DNA from: Actinomycetes bacterium | Lineage (GTDB): Bacteria; Actinomycetota; Acidimicrobiia; Acidimicrobiales; Acidimicrobiaceae | DNA length: 6,591 nt | Assembly (NCBI GenBank): GCA_021823045.1 | Contig: JAKAPB010000114.1 | Coordinates: 1 to 6,591, forward strand | Direction of reading: 5' to 3' | Shown here: positions 5,891 to 6,591 of the stretch, piece by piece | How the letters are laid out: the number at the start of each line of letters is the position of its first letter | How positions within the stretch are numbered: position 1 is the stretch's first letter | Translations under genes and position numbers: made by a program | The notes under the pieces: generated by a model | Database searches by the model: none | What the model was told of the DNA's origin: nothing | What the model saw: the letters and a program-made list of their open reading frames with translations, nothing else

Positions 5891-6591
5891 TCAATCGGCC
5901 AACAACGACTCAAGATCCTCCTCAGTCAAAATCTCAACGCCAAGTTTTTGCGCCTTGCCTACCTTGGAAGCGCCGGGGGATCCACCGGCGATCAGCGCCG
6001 TCGTCGCTGATGACACCGATGATGTGACCTTCGCTCCCCGTTGTCTCAATCGGGCTTCGACCTCTTCACGAGTCATGTTAGATATAGTCCCAGTCACTAC
6101 ATAACTTCGTCCGGAAAGAACGGAATTGCCAGCCACCGGGGCGACGGAGGCCCCGACGCCGGCGGCAATTAGTCGTTCGATTTGCGACCTGCCGAAACTG
6201 CTTTGAACGTACTCCACGAAGGAGCCGGCAATCGCCTCCCCTACGCCTTCTAGCCGCGACAACTCCTCAAGCTTGGCTTCGAGGGCCGCACTTAGCGTTC
6301 CATAGCGGTCAGCTATCAGTCCCGCTGCGCTCTCGCCGACGTGCTTGATTGAAAGACCCAATATCACCTTTGAAATTGGTCTCCCTTTCGATCCGGAAAT
6401 CTGAGAGATCAGCGAATCCGCCATCTTCTCCTTGGTATTGGGTAGGTTCAAAAGCTCGTCTCGACTCAGTGAGTAGAGGTCCGCGGGGGTAGAAATGAGG
6501 CCCGCCTTTATCAACTGCTCTACCCTTTTTTCTCCTAATCCTTCGATACGCATACACCCCCTCGAAGCGAAGTGGACAATTCTCTGCAGGA
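5891..6591 (-). CDS. ligA: NAD-dependent DNA ligase, C-terminal part (cut by the window edge)
   Basis: The C-terminal 232 residues of LigA, which seals nicks in duplex DNA during replication and repair using NAD+. The frame runs off the right edge: before the ATG at 6553 it reads LQRIVHFASRGC, which joins directly to MRIEGLGEKRVEQLI. This is the usual LigA passage (HF-x-SR...IEGLG) just after the zinc finger, so 6553 is an internal methionine and not the start. Helix-hairpin-helix repeats follow, with IEGLGEK, GLSIKHVGES and LEGVGEAIA as landmarks, for DNA binding. The last 77 residues (5894-6124) are a BRCT domain (SGRSYVVTGTISNMTREEVEARL). The nucleotidyltransferase, OB-fold and zinc cysteines lie outside the window, so catalytic completeness cannot be judged. 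It ends with TGA at 5891-5893, upstream of the kinase gene on the same strand. Confidence 0.95.
   Translation of the reverse strand, partial: LQRIVHFASRGCMRIEGLGEKRVEQLIKAGLISTPADLYSLSRDELLNLPNTKEKMADSLISQISGSKGRPISKVILGLSIKHVGESAAGLIADRYGTLSAALEAKLEELSRLEGVGEAIAGSFVEYVQSSFGRSQIERLIAAGVGASVAPVAGNSVLSGRSYVVTGTISNMTREEVEARLRQRGAKVTSSVSSATTALIAGGSPGASKVGKAQKLGVEILTEEDLESLLAD

Noticed and set aside
5891..6553. A complete 220-residue protein starting at 6553
   Set aside because: The frame stays open to the window edge and the upstream residues are conserved LigA sequence, so the ATG is internal.

Overview
The window looks like chromosomal DNA of an actinobacterium of moderate GC content. The support is a PknB-type membrane kinase with PASTA domains, an NAD-dependent DNA ligase, an SCP2-like lipid-binding protein and a secreted repeat protein with a C-terminal membrane anchor. 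Use of GTG and TTG starts fits. An acidimicrobial lineage is a guess from the balanced base composition and this gene set; nothing here proves it.

Layout. Positions 1-136 may hold the 3' end of an upstream gene, and 137-426 is largely non-coding leader and promoter DNA. Positions 427-3105 (+) encode an 892-residue surface protein: signal peptide, an N-terminal domain with a cysteine pair, four DUF11-like repeats, a proline-rich linker, a diverged fifth repeat-like domain, a Ser/Thr/Pro stalk and a C-terminal transmembrane segment with a basic tail. A perfect 17-bp hairpin at 3130-3167 ends this unit. After a 157-bp spacer comes an SCP2 sterol-carrier-type gene (3331-3738, +) with a TTG start. 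It converges, with only 25 bp between the stop codons, on a kinase gene (3764-5776, -). Behind the kinase gene on the same strand lies the 3' part of ligA (5891 to beyond the window end, -).

The kinase and ligA share a strand but are separated by about 114 bp, so co-transcription is possible but not shown. The four protein genes do not form an obvious pathway. The kinase probably senses cell-wall fragments through its external PASTA domains, and the repeat protein is displayed at the cell surface; any link between them is only proximity.

I do not see a clear new defence, mobile or RNA system. The strongest unusual signal is the structure of the four surface-protein repeats. Their front and back halves have conflicting relationships (R1 pairs with R4 and R2 with R3 in front; R1 with R3 and R2 with R4 behind), and they share long stretches of identical DNA. 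That is the pattern expected from recombination or gene conversion inside the gene.
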